A stretch of DNA of 64,000 nt from Neoechinorhynchus agilis (lineage: Eukaryota; Acanthocephala): contig CM121342.1 of assembly GCA_051530055.1 (NCBI GenBank), forward strand, positions 11,966,001 through 12,030,000. Direction: 5' to 3'. Positions 20,963 to 32,090 of this stretch are shown piece by piece (the stretch's first letter is position 1; every line of letters begins with the position of its first letter). The translations under genes were made by a program, and so were the position numbers. The notes under the pieces were generated by a model. That model saw only the letters and a list, made by a program, of their open reading frames with translations, was not told where the DNA came from and ran no database searches.

Positions 20963-22074
20963 TATTCCATTTAATTCTTTTATTGTCTGAACGTCGTGGT
21001 TTACTCATCGTAAAGTAGTGTTTTTGGTATTATTAGATAATTATTTTGTTATTAATTTCCAAAAGTCCCGATGGGAACGGAGGAATATCTTATAAAAACA
21101 GATCGCTGCCCGGGGTCCTTTGATCGTGCGCCATTTTCCAACTTCGGTTAAAAATTCTGCGCTGCTGTTCCGATGGCGCCAATTGTCTCAGTGGCGAGAT
21201 GTTGGAAAATGAGGAGCGACGTATATATGTATTTATACTTCTCCATTTTCGCCACTTCACGGCCTACAACTTGCTTTTAGCAATCGTTTTAAGGCAGCCG
21301 AAATACTGGGAGACGGCCGCTTTTCAGACGAACTTGCATGTCGCCGGAATTGAGCAAGCTACGAATAAGCGTAGTGCCGAAGCGAGACTAAAGGAACGGT
21401 CATCCATTTTAGTACCAATCGACGGGCTTGAGGAAGCGTAAAGGAAACTACGGGACCCTTTAGTTGCAGCCACGAATAGGCGTGCTCGTTCTTTGTGGTC
21501 GACACAAGAATCAATGAGGTTTCGAAAATGCTTCTGAAACCCAGAGTCTGATCAACGTTTTTGTATTGATGTATCCATTGAGACAAACATTTCCAGTTCT
21601 TTACTACTTTTTCTCTTGCGATTCGGTAAGATTTATCGTTAATTCCCCATTCTGAGATTGCTATTTCTGTCGCGCGCAGAACACGAAAATCTCCCTAGTG
21701 AACTGGGAAAGAAGTTTGTCGCTAAGCCGAGTCAGAAACTTTAACCACCAGGATTCCGGTCATTACGCGACAGATATCTTCGTCAAATTCGCCAACTCAT
21801 TTTTCGGACCCTAGGGGAAATCATAGTGAGGCGCATTTTTTGCGAAGTCGTCTAGATTCAAAATAACGAGCGGCGGTGATAGGATGTGGTTAGCTCGTTA
21901 ATCGTTTTGCTGAGCACCAGCTCGAGAGGTTTTCACAATGTCGCCAAATATAAAGTAGCTGTTTATACATCGCAACGAGTGTTAATAAGCTCGGGAACTC
22001 CTATTCAATGCAGCTAATGAATGCATGGCGACTAATCGAATTAAAGGCTTTCGTGAGGTCTATCTTAACTATGA
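20963..22074. repeat. Cys/Pro-gene downstream flank block, copy A gene 2
   Basis: This is the longest version of the shared flank. Its first 800 bases match 8672-9322 with indels and its last 400 match 272-687 almost exactly. An 80-codon frame at 21199-21441 includes NLHVAGIEQATNKRSAEARL and SSILVPIDGLEEA, also seen at 58,966-59,080, and may be a decayed exon. Confidence 0.6.
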
Positions 22075-22490
22075 CAAAAAGAGCACCAAAGACCATGTTC
22101 AGTAAAACAAATTTCAGCACGTTGAAAAAACACCTTATGCCCAAATACTTTCATGGATTTGTCCCAGCGAGGAGCGTCCCCCTCCCTTTTATCGGAATTA
22201 AATGATTTAAATTCAATGTCCATGCATGTAAATAAAATTTTAGTACAGCTTTATCTTAACAAAGCTTTCGATTCACTTAATCGGGAATTCTTATATCAAT
22301 CTCTTGGCTCTTTCAAATTACCAGTAAATTTAGTTTATAAAATTAACAATAGTTTAGAAACAAAATCTTTTTACTATTAAGTTGACCCTGACCGCAGTTG
22401 TTTCCACAATAAGTACGGAGTCCTTCAAGGTTCACCTCTCTCCCCAAAGCACTTCCTGTTAATCATGATGTGCATAATCAAGAAAATGAA
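22075..22490 (+). mobile_element. LINE-D reverse transcriptase fragment
   Basis: The plus strand encodes MPKYFHGFV, LLSELNDLN, VQLYLNKAFDSLNREFLYQS and, after a stop, GVLQGSPLSP. These match the LINE-D polymerase at 33168-33882 (PKYFHGFV, LDLNKTFDALDRTLLYKAL, GLPQGSPLSP). The reading frame changes near 22,200 and there is a stop before VDPDRS. Only the first two palm motifs remain. Confidence 0.75.
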
Positions 22491-22569
22491 CAAATGAAGA
22501 CATATAATCTCATTAATATATTCTGGAAAAACAAAATCCTGTCACAATTTATTTTACAATCCCGATAAT

Positions 22570-23310
22570 GACAAATACATCACGCTCTCTTCTGGGTCTC
22601 CAATTTTAATGGAATTTGAAATTGGACTCTCACATCACTCTCTCGCTCAAGCACAACACCTTTAAAATTTATCTCCTCAAACGCCTCTGACATTTAGGAA
22701 TCCCTTCACCCGATCTATCTAAATCCCTCACCCATGGTTATCCCGTCTTTTGCAACCTTTCCAAATTTCAATTACGTCGTCTTGATATTCTTCATAAAAG
22801 AGCATCTAAAATTTGCACAGCTGACTTTACCCCTTTTACCGAACGCCTTGATACTATTTTCATAAAACAATCAAAACGCCTATTAACCCTACCATCACAA
22901 TTTCTTCCACATATTGCCCCCTTTTCTCATGAGCACAGCACTCGTAATCCTAATCCGTTTCATCCTTATGTACAATCTTCTCGGATATCAGAACTTGAAA
23001 TAAGCCTGAGGAAAGACCAACCTTACAAGCACTCCTACAAACAATAACCACCAATTCCCACAGAGACGGATCTTCCAACCCAACCGGATATCCCCAAACG
23101 AACGGACATATGTCCACCCGAACGAACCTCCCCCGACTGGATAGTCCCATCCGAATGGGCATTCGTCCGTCCAGATATTACCACCCGAACGGACATCCCT
23201 CGACTAGATATTCGAATCATAGTGGATACGCTTTTTTTGGGACAACTGTGAACTCGAGTGCTCATGAGGACCCAAAGGTACGTGGGTCCTATACAGTATT
23301 TTTTACTAAT
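22570..23310 (+). mobile_element. LINE-C 3' end with repeated hydrophilic tail
   Basis: After a short gap the plus strand gives HITLSLKHNTFKIYLLKRL, LGIPSPDLSKS, FCNLSKFQLRRLDILHKRAS and HSTRNPNPFHP, the C-terminus of LINE-C, with several breaks. It continues into a run of imperfect repeats around ACCCGAACGGACAT (23,080-23,215) and a 3' end that matches the reverse complement of 725-790. This subfamily's tail differs from the one ending at 4270. Confidence 0.7.
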
Positions 23311-23756
23311 AAACGTGCTATTATTATTAACGTAGTACGACAGTGTACCCGACCAATGAAATCGTGCAAATCATAAAACGGTATGGGACAAATATTGCGA
23401 AAATATGAATGAGAGCATATTGGTCAAAGTCTACCGAGAATACCAAAGTATGCACATCATGTTTGGTCCCACATTTCAAACAGAGTCCTTATATTTTTAG
23501 GGGACACTATCCAATAGCAAGAAACCCCATCACAATCAGCCCACAAACAACCAAACGACAATAAAAACAACTCGCCCTCGCCCTCGTTCGCGTCTAGTGG
23601 GTGAATTTTTTTCTTTACAGTTCTCTGGTTCGGCTAATTAGCGCCACGACGACTGAGGTATTTGCGTTTTGTTGTCCTAACTTGACGCGCGGATTGATTC
23701 AGTTCGATCGATTGGCGATAATATCGTAGAGCTTCCGTTGAGAGTTCTCGGGTGAA
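23311..23756. other. Gap before LINE-E, possibly its 5' region
   Basis: No gene was recognised. The stretch may contain the 5' UTR of the LINE-E copy, since a frame in it (MDQNGDPSDSVDRLPLVQAS, from 23789) leads into the element. Confidence 0.35.
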
Positions 23757-25500
23757 TTGCGGCGTTTTTTCGAGGACCATCTTTTGCAATGGATCAAAAT
23801 GGTGACCCCTCTGATTCTGTCGATCGATTACCCCTTGTACAAGCAAGCATTGGATTCCAGCAATATGAGATTATGTGGTAATAATCAACAAGGGTTAGAC
23901 ATGGGTTCGTCCTCAGAACATTTTCAACCATCATTACCCATCGCACGACAATCGGACAACGTCGAATTCAATGATGATGACGCAACAGCTTTACAACAAC
24001 ACGCCGAGGTATCGAACCTCCGGGCCATCTCTTCTCTGAAAGGTTTTTGTTCGGAGTGTGGTGGTTCTTATTGCCTCAACGAATCCGGGTTATTTCCGAT
24101 GCACGGTTCCTTCAGATCCCGCTGTTCTGGTTCCTTCCGCCCCAAGATCTGTCATTTCGGACCCACTACCTCATCGGAATGTCCCAGCGCCTCAGATCAT
24201 TCCACGTTATTCCCCGATAATCCTGAAACGGATCCGAAAGGGCGCTCGGTATCAGATGACGAAGTCATTTAGTGCTTGGCTTGGGGATTGCTTAGAGAAC
24301 GGCTCTTCCATTGCATGGATACGTCTCTTCGCTTTTCCCAGGCTGGTTCTTCGCGCTGGTGATAGTTCTGAGGGGTCTTTGGTCAGCTCAATTAAAGAAA
24401 GTCGTCTCCTTCGATCAACTCTTTTCAGACGCAATTCGAGCTACCTATCGAGGGCCTTCAGAACACCCTGCACACGGTAATTTTCCGGCTAGGTCCATAG
24501 GGGAACGCGCCTCCTCGAAAATTGCGGATGGTGATGCCCGGGGAGCTGTTCGCATCCTTTCCTCTTCGGAAGTATTTGCCCAGGTTAACGAGGAAACTCT
24601 CGAAACCCCGAACCAAAAACATCCTCCATCGGAGGCACTAAAAATCCCAACTTTTCCAATCACTGCCTCGAAGTCTCCCTGCTCTGTAAAGGAACTCAAT
24701 TCGGCGATATCCTCCTTTGGTAGTGGATCCGGTCATGGGTTAGACGGGCTTAGGCCTCAACACCTCGAGAACATATTGTCCTTCTCCGTGGGTGAAGCCG
24801 CTCAGGGCCTTTCGAATAGATTGACCAGCACGTTGATCTGCTCGTTGGTGACGAATTGCCTCCCGTGGCAATTCAATTGTTTTTCGGCGCTTCACATTGT
24901 ACCCTTAAAAAGAAAGACGGTGGAATTCGTCCCATCCCTATAGTATCGACACTTCGGCGTCTTGCGGCAAAGATTCTTTGCAAACGTCTTGCAGTGGATC
25001 TCGGCGAACTTTTCCGCCCGGTTAAACTGGGTTGCTGTACGCCTTGCGGAGCCGAAGCTGTCGTGCACGCACTTCGCTATTTTGTCACAAACAGTTCAGA
25101 GTCCTGTGTTGTGCTCAAGTGCGACTTCCGGAACGCCTTCAACTGTGTTGATCGCAGTGTGCTCCTAGAAGCTGTCGCAACTTACGCACTGGACGCATAC
25201 CAGTATTTCCTCAACACTTATGGGACTGAGACTCCTCTTGTTTTCAACGACCATATCATCTGGTCTCAACGATGTATCCAACAAGGGAATCCTCTCGGTG
25301 CCGTCAACCCAATCGCTCATTCGCTCCAATCCAAGTTTAATGCTTGGTATTTGGACGATGCAAGACTCGGTGGGTCTCCCTCCGTGGTGTTGCGAGATTT
25401 GGAGGTCATCATGAGGGAAGCTGCCAAGATCGGCGTTGAGCTCAGTACCTCGAAGTGTAAGCTGTTTGTGATGAATGCAGAAAACGCTGTGACGTAATAA
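23757..25500 (+). mobile_element. LINE-E: N-terminal Cys region and reverse transcriptase
   Basis: The plus strand holds a non-LTR polymerase in several frames: an N-terminal Cys motif (GFCSECGGSYCLNESG), a linker, GSGSGHGLDGLRPQHLENIL, KKDGGIRPIPIVSTLRRLAA, KILCKRLAVDLGELFRP, CDFRNAFNCVDRSVLLEAV, QQGNPLG and the catalytic WYLDD. The palm is short between NPLG and VNPIAHS compared with relatives that read PLGPLLF, which suggests a small in-frame deletion at 25299/25300. Frame changes near 24,270, 24,330 and 24,910 make it inactive. The C-terminal tail is missing; a tail of this family is at 10600-11055. Confidence 0.75.
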
Positions 25501-25575
25501 TTATACGCGACTAATTCTTCGTCGCCATAATTCAGCCGCTTACTAATCCGCTCTACGCATTCACGCATACCGTTA

Positions 25576-25631
25576 TTTTTCAAGTTGAATGAAACTGTTT
25601 GTGTCCACCACAATTTATTCAACTTGAAAAA
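25576..25631. repeat. Perfect 15-bp inverted repeat
   Basis: TTTTTCAAGTTGAAT (25576-25590) is repeated exactly in reverse complement at 25617-25631, with a 26-base loop. It ends 9 bases before the first gag codon of gypsy fossil G3, so it could be a leader hairpin of that element. Confidence 0.6.
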
Positions 25632-26814
25632 TTCCGTCTTATGGAAAGAGTTCTTTCTCCGGAAAAACTAACGATCGAACCGACTGCTCCTTCGTCTGAA
25701 CGTGAATACAAATATTGGAAGAAAACGTTTGACAACTTCGTAGCTGCATGTGGAAATCAATGTCCAGACAAACTTTAATGTTTGATACGTTTCGTCAATC
25801 CAAACGTATATGAAATGATAGCGGACCAACCCGATTTTGATAAGGCGATTGCGATCTTGGACAAAGCATACATTAAGGAGGCGAATTCAATTTTTTCCAG
25901 ACATGTGTTGGCTACGTACCAGCAGCAACCATCTCAGTCAATCGACGAGTTCGTCCGAGAACTAAACTGCATAAGCCGAAACTGTCAGTTAACGGACGTG
26001 ACCGCTGAGCAATACCGACTAGAACTCATTCGCGATGCTTTTGTTAGTGGAATTGCATCCCCCCATAATTCGTCAACGCCTTCTGGAACATCATGCTCTA
26101 AGTTTTACCCAGGCGATCGACATAGCGAAGTCTCTAGATACAGCTCAGCTAAACGCTGAAATTTATGACCATCAAGCGCCGCCTATTGCAGCTTATGCCG
26201 AAGCTCCTCCATCGATTTCGCACCAGAAGCCTGAAACGGAGGATATGGAAATAGCTGCCGCCATAAAGTCAAAAAAGTGCTGGTTTTGCGGTTTTGATTT
26301 GCATCCAAAATCTCGTTGTCCTGCCAGAAAGTCTAAGTGCTCGAAATGCGGAAAAATAGGCCATTGGGGTCAAGTCTGTCGATCGAAGCCCTTAGAAAAA
26401 GCAGTCGGAGGACACCGCTACTATGTTTCTATGTGCCAGCGACGAGCTTGCAGATCCAAATAATCGAATGTTCCTTATCGACGTGATCATTGAGGGACTA
26501 CCGTTATTTGCTATGATCGATACAGGTAGTTCGAGCAACTTTATTAGTGATAAGGTTGCCATGAATCTGGTACTAAAAACGATTACATCGGAAGGTATAG
26601 TCAAGCTGGCTGCAACAAGTCAACAGATTCGAATCAAAGGCAAATGTCTCGTCGACATTCTTGTGGAAAATCGAACTTATCATGCTGTCAAATTCAGTGT
26701 GTTGGAGGACCTTTGTACGGACGTCATACTCGGTCTAGAATTTCAAAAACTCCACAGAAGCATTCGTTTTGTCTATAATGCTTCCAAATATGAATTGACA
26801 ATCAAGCCCCTATC

Positions 26815-28000
26815 AGACTGTTGCTGGCGAATTTCTACATGAATGAAATTGAACGGCAGACCTTTGGAATTGCTCAAGAAGTCAAACCAATCTTTTACGC
26901 TAGATATATAGATGACATACTGGCCATCTTTAAGACCGGCGACGATGTAATATCCTTCAAGAACTTAATTGAAACTATATCCAGATTGAAATTCACTGTT
27001 GAAACGTTTGACAGTAATGCCTTTCACTTTTTGGATCTTCGACTCTCGCTAAAACCAGGTAGACCCCTATCAACCTCAGTATACCATAAGCCATCGGATA
27101 ATGGTTTCTACACTAACTTTGATTCAGTGACTCCATACAAATATAAAAGGTCCGTAGCTGATGCGCTAATCAACAGAGCGATAAGATACTCCACTACAAC
27201 TGAAGATACTAACAAGGAACTTAAGAGGATCAGGCAATCACTAGTAAATGCATCATACCCAATTAAGGTATTAGATGATACAATTAAACGAGCCTACAAG
27301 AAACTTTGTACGCCATTAGAGATTCCAAACGACAACACAATACCCTTCTACTATGAAACGGACGATCCATCAAACGAGAAACGAGAAAAGAAGGAGCTGC
27401 AAGATATACTGGATAAACACACGAAGCCGACAGACAGCTCGCAAAGAATAGACGTCCGTTGCTTTTACAAAACAAAAACGCTCCACTCATGTTTCATAGA
27501 AAAAACCAGAACTGCAGTTCTTGACACCTGTAACGTTGTGTACCAATTTACATGCAATAAAGACGGCTGTAACGCGTCTTATGCTGGCTACACAACTTGC
27601 AAGTTGAGTGACAGAATCAAACAACATACATATAAAACGAGCGCTATTAGGAAGCACATGGATGAATAGCACAACGGATCCTACCCAACGCCATTTGAGA
27701 AATGTTTTAAGATCCTTGTCAAAGATACCGACAGGTAGAGACTGAGAACCGCCGAAGCATTAATCATTAAACACGACAAACCAATTATCAATATCAAATT
27801 CAATGAGATGTTTAATACTCTCAAACTCTACGATTAGTGTGACAATTGATTGCTTACGTCAGCGTTAGTTTAACGCTGGGTTCTACGTGCGCGTTTGACA
27901 AATCGTGTGAATGTTAACGTTACCCTGAAGATGGAAAGAATAAATTTCCGAAACGTTGGCAATTGGGCAACTCTAGCTATTATAAAAATGCACTCACGTA
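26815..28000 (+). mobile_element. Penelope-like element, 5'-truncated, nested in gypsy fossil G3
   Basis: A frame of 282 residues begins LLANFYMNEIERQTFG and carries the polymerase motif FYARYIDDILAIF, FLDLRLSLKP and YHKPSDNGFYTNF. It ends with a GIY-YIG endonuclease domain (VYQFTCNKDGCNASYAGYTT, then LSDRIKQH). The usual end of the family, AEALIIKHDKPIIN, follows further on. The polymerase is cut at its 5' side just after the GSPLGP position, typical of 5' truncation on insertion. A few breaks lie in the last part. It separates the protease and polymerase parts of the gypsy fossil. Confidence 0.85.
27856..27955 (+). ncRNA. Hammerhead-ribozyme-like core at the Penelope 3' end
   Basis: Downstream of the Penelope frame the plus strand has CTGAAGA (27925-27931), a 5-bp stem GGAAA/TTTCC (27933-27937 with 27945-27949) and GAAAC (27950-27954). 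This matches the hammerhead core CUGANGA-stem-GAAA. An upstream ACGTC (27856-27860) could supply the cleavage triplet and pair with ACGT after GAA. The base of stem I does not pair well and there is an extra T after CTGAAGA, so it may be decayed. Hammerhead motifs are known from Penelope-like elements. Confidence 0.35.
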
Positions 28001-30279
28001 TTGTATTCAGGAAGTTGGATACAAACAGTAAATCGATTTTCTCGAAACTGATATGTTGGAAACCCCTTTGTTCGACTCGATCCCTCCGAATATTAAGCCT
28101 GTTGTGACCGAATCGCGAATGTTTAGCGTTAAAGACCGTTCGTTTATCGATAGTGAAGTAAAGAGGTTACTTCATGCAGGCGTGATAAAACCTAGTCGAT
28201 CTCCGCGGAGATCCCAGATTGTAGTCATCAAAAACGACTCGAATTCAGGCAAGAAGCGATTAGTTATTGATTATTCGCAGACTGTCAATAGATTTACTTC
28301 GTTAGACGCTTACCCATTGCCTAACCTTCACCAGCTTATTAATACCATCGCTCAATGCCGCGTATTTTCGACCTTCGACTTAAAAGTGCGTATCATCCAA
28401 TCGGCATACCTGCTTCCGAAAGACGGTACACCGCTTTCGAAGCGAATGGTAATCTTTACTAATTTACGCGTATACCTTTTGGCGTTACAAACGGTGTCGC
28501 CGCATTTAAAAGGGCGATGGATAATATAATTAAGGAAGAGAATTTGGAGTGTACGATTTCATATCTAGATAATGTTACTGTAGCAGGTAAATCACAGGAG
28601 GAACACGACTCGAATATAAAGCTCTTTATGGAAGCTGCCGAGAAACGGAAGTTGACTTTGAATCATTCCAAAACTATATCGTCGGTCCGATCTATCAATC
28701 TAATGGGTTACAACATCTGCAATGGAAAGATTCGGCCCGATCCGGAAAGACTGCGCCCCTTATTTGAAATGCCTATTCCTTCTGATTCAAAGTCTAGCTC
28801 GAGTGCTCGGAATGTTGGCCTATTACTCAAAGTGGATCCATGACTTTTCGTCGAAAGCTCAAATACTCAATAAATGTAGTAAATTTCCGATGGAAACCGA
28901 TGAGATCAGAGTTCTCAAAGAATCGAAGGAAGAGTTGGGAAACGCATCCTTGGGTGCTATCGACGCGGATAGTCCATTCACCGTCGAATGCGACGCGTCT
29001 GATGTTGCTGTTTGGGCCACACTGAACCAAAACGGAAGACCTGTGGCCTTCATGACCTGGACCCTTAACAAGTGCGAGATGCGATATCCTGCCGTCGAAA
29101 AGGAGCCGGTGGCAATCGTCGAAGCTGCCGTAAAGTGGAGACCTCTACTGAATGGGAGACGTTTTCAGCTTATTACTGACCAACGATCGGTAGCTTTTAT
29201 GATGGACAGTCGCCGACGAACCAAAATTAAGAACGACAAGATTCTAGGCTGGATGATTGAGCTCTCTGACCTCTGCTATGAAATTCGTTATCGCCCTGGC
29301 AAAGATAATATCGCTGCGGATGCGTTATCGAGGGCCAATGCTATCGACCTGACTGACTTAGAAGAGATTCACAAGCAACTCTGCCACCCTGGAGTCAGTA
29401 GGTTACTTCATTTTGTCAGATCGAAGAAATTACCATTCGCTACATCTGAGGTCAGGTCGATATGCTCGAAATTCAGAACGTGCGCTTTTGTGAAACCGCA
29501 GTTTTACAGAGCCTCCGTGGACTTCCAACTGATACAGGCATTAAAGCCGATGGATGGGGTATCGATTGACTTTAAAGGCCCACTTCCGTCCCGTTCTTCC
29601 AACAAGTGCATATTTACGGCAATCGATGAATACTCTAGATTCCCGTTTGCCATTCCCTGTGAAAATATCAATAGTCAGACGGTAATTCAATGCCTTACTT
29701 CAATCTTTTCACTGTGTGGTACTCCTGGATATGTCCATAGCGATCGAGGAGCGGCTTTCCTGAGCAGCGAGATCGAGGAGCGGCTTTCCTGAGCAGCGAA
29801 TTAAGTCAGTTCTTGAGGGGTATCATCTTACGGGCAACGCTCAGGTAGAACGATTCAATGGCACGATTTGGAGATCCGTGAGCTTAACTATCCATTCACG
29901 CGGTTTGCGCATATCGGATTGGGATGAGGTATTTCCTCAAGCCTTGCACGCCGCTCGGTCTCTAATCGTACCTCTACTCCGCACGACCGATTTTTCAGCT
30001 TTGCGAGGCGATCGTCTTATGGCTCGTCACTTCCGTCCTGGTTATTGTCTCCAGGTCGAGTATTATTACGCACTTTCGTGCGAAATAAAACAGAACCGCT
30101 AGTGCGAGAAGTTGAATTAATAGAAGCGAATTCAGCACATGCAAGAATACGATATGAAGATGGTACGGAAAGTTCAGTTTCGAGCTTCGGTCGAGAAATC
30201 TCTATGCTTTTGGCGTATATACACCGACCTCCTCGTCAGATGAAGAGGCGGTTGAAGGATTTTATGGAAATCTAGCCGA

Positions 30280-31790
30280 AGCATTAGATGATATACCGAA
30301 CAGAGACGATGCGTGCGGGACGTGCATCAGGCCCAGATGGGATAATGGCAGAGGTTCTGAGGTTTGAATCTATTGCCAGAAAAATCATACCTATAATGAA
30401 TGGCATAATGAATGGTGGCTCAGTACCTCAAATCTGGCAAACGGCGCATTTAGCAATGATCCCCAAGAAATGCTGCTCGACAAAGGTGGAGGACTACAGA
30501 GGTATATCCTTGATGTCCAACACGGCAAAACTTTTCAGCAGCATTTTGAGACGCCGAATTCAGCCAATCCTCGGACCGTTTCTAAGAATTGAACAGAACG
30601 GCTTCAGGAAAGGTCGAGGCACCACAGAGCTCATATTGGCTTTGAGGAGGATCCTCGAGGAGGATCCTCGAGGAGGCACGGATTCATCAAACGGATGTGA
30701 CGCTGGTATTTGTTGATTTCTGTCGAGCTTTCGATTCGGTAAATCGAACGATGATTGGCGGTATCTTAAAGGAGTATGGAGTGCCGCCGATCATTGTCAC
30801 ATCCGTTATGACATTATATAAAAACACAAGGTCCGGCGTAAAGACAGCTGACGGTTTGACAGAATACTTTTCCACCACTTCAGGTGTTCTGCAGGGCGAC
30901 ACATTAGCTCCTTTCCTCTTCATCTTGGTGCTTGATTGGGTAATGAGATGAGCACTACCGCATGATGAAGATGGATTTCTTCTGTTGAGGAAAAGAGGTC
31001 GCAGGTATCCTGAGATACGCGCCTCTTACATGGCATATACCGACCACATCGTATTGATGTCCTAAACAGTCGAAGGAGCTCAACGCATGCTAACTAGCCT
31101 GTGCGAGAGGGCGAGTATGATTGGTTTGACCATCAACTCGAAAAAGACGGAATTCTTGACGATTCCGCATGTCGCGCATACAATCTCTGGCGAAGGGCCG
31201 AATGGCGTTGAGCAATTAAAACAGATAGAGCGGTATGTCTATCTGGGAGCTGTCGTTCCTGAGGTGAGTGCGGATGTCAGCCGACGGAGAGCTATAGCTT
31301 GGAGAGCGATGGGGCAACTTAAACCACTGTTTGACAGTGAGTCTTTGCCAGATGAACTCCGTTCGCAGCTGTTCATTGCTCTAATTGAGAGCAGTCTCTA
31401 CTACAATGCAGAGACCTGGACACTGTCACCAACGGCGACGAAGCAGTTGGAACAAAATCATTCATCTCTCTTACGTGCGGCGTTCAAGGTCAGATGGTCA
31501 GATAAAGTGACCAACAAAGCATTGTATAAGATAGCCGGATTCTAACCGATCAATGAATATTTGCGCCGCAGACCACTGCAGTTCACGGGCAATATAATTC
31601 GGTCCGAGGCATCTTGCCCACAGGTCGTGCAACAGTTCCTTTTCTGGAAGCCAACGACATTGTATCGTAAAGGCAAAGGGAACTGTCGTACATACGATGA
31701 CCTGATTTTTAGAGACGGGAATTGCCCGCATAACAGGACTGCTGTCGTGTATTTTAGATCCCTTGCGGAGTCTAATTCTATTTGACGGGC
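30280..31790 (+). mobile_element. LINE-B (RTE-like) reverse transcriptase
   Basis: The plus strand encodes most of a non-LTR polymerase: GRASGPDGIMAEVLRFE, DYRGISLMSNTAKLFSSIL, EQNGFRKGRGTTELILALRR, LVFVDFCRAFDSVNRTMIGG, GVLQGDTLAPFLFILVLDWV, then YTDHIVLMS in place of YADD, SMIGLTINSKKTEFLTI, ERYVYLGAVV and YYNAETWTLSPT. A 13-base tandem duplication (GAGGATCCTCGAG twice, 30,650-30,675) shifts the frame here but is absent from the partial copy at 57,591-58,216. Stops follow WVMR, VLMS and IAGF. The endonuclease is absent and the left end touches the gypsy fossil. Confidence 0.85.
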
Positions 31791-32090
31791 TTATACCTAC
31801 GGTGCAACGTAGGAAAGTACCGTTGCATACATACATGTTAAACAAAATTAAGTAGCATGAACTTTGGGAAATTTTTGCATTATTCTTGATAAAGAATGCC
31901 CCGTTCCTTCCGAAGTTGCTGTACAAGTTGCGTACAACGCTCTTCTTCAAACACCGACACTCCTTGGGGAAAATCGATTACAATTTAAGGATGTGCCTCG
32001 AAGGGATTTTAAATATAGCAGAAGGTTTCGTTTGAGCCCAATGGAGGTATTGTTTTAAGATCGAACATGTTTTCGAAAAGGCACAGTGCC
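31791..32090. other. Gap, nothing recognised
   Basis: A 64-codon plus-strand frame at 31864-32058 (MGNFCIILDKECPVPSEVAV) has no family that I recognise. The rest looks like the decayed 3' end of LINE-B. Confidence 0.35.

Larger units (their letters stand above)
4646..25299. repeat. Segmental duplication, copy A
   Basis: This 20,654-bp segment is repeated in direct orientation at 36734-57387 with a constant shift of 32,088. By eye about 25 substitutions separate the copies, for example at 4749, 6712, 11335, 13105, 18520 and 24827; no insertion or deletion was found. The left edge falls inside the last kanadaptin exon at a 7-bp string GGCACCC. The right edge falls inside a LINE-E reverse transcriptase. 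Copy A keeps the complete kanadaptin 3' end and so looks like the parental locus. Confidence 0.95.
25641..30270 (+). mobile_element. Ty3/gypsy fossil G3, interrupted by a Penelope-like element
   Basis: Parts in order: gag (from 25641, with ILDKAYIKEANSIFSRHVLA), a zinc knuckle (CSKCGKIGHWGQVC near 26,340), an aspartic protease (MIDTGSSSNFI near 26,515), then a nested Penelope-like piece (about 26815-28000), then the polymerase (DYSQTVNRFTSLDAYPLPNL, SYLDNVTVAG), RNase H (VECDASDVAV, ITDQRSVAFMM), integrase (CHPGVSRL, VSIDFKGPLP, VHSDRGAAFLS) and a C-terminal region with EANSAHARIRYEDGTESSVS. No LTR pair was identified. It is broken in perhaps half a dozen places besides the nested insertion. 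It looks older than the Penelope insertion and older than the patchwork at 57391, which copies its end. Confidence 0.9.
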
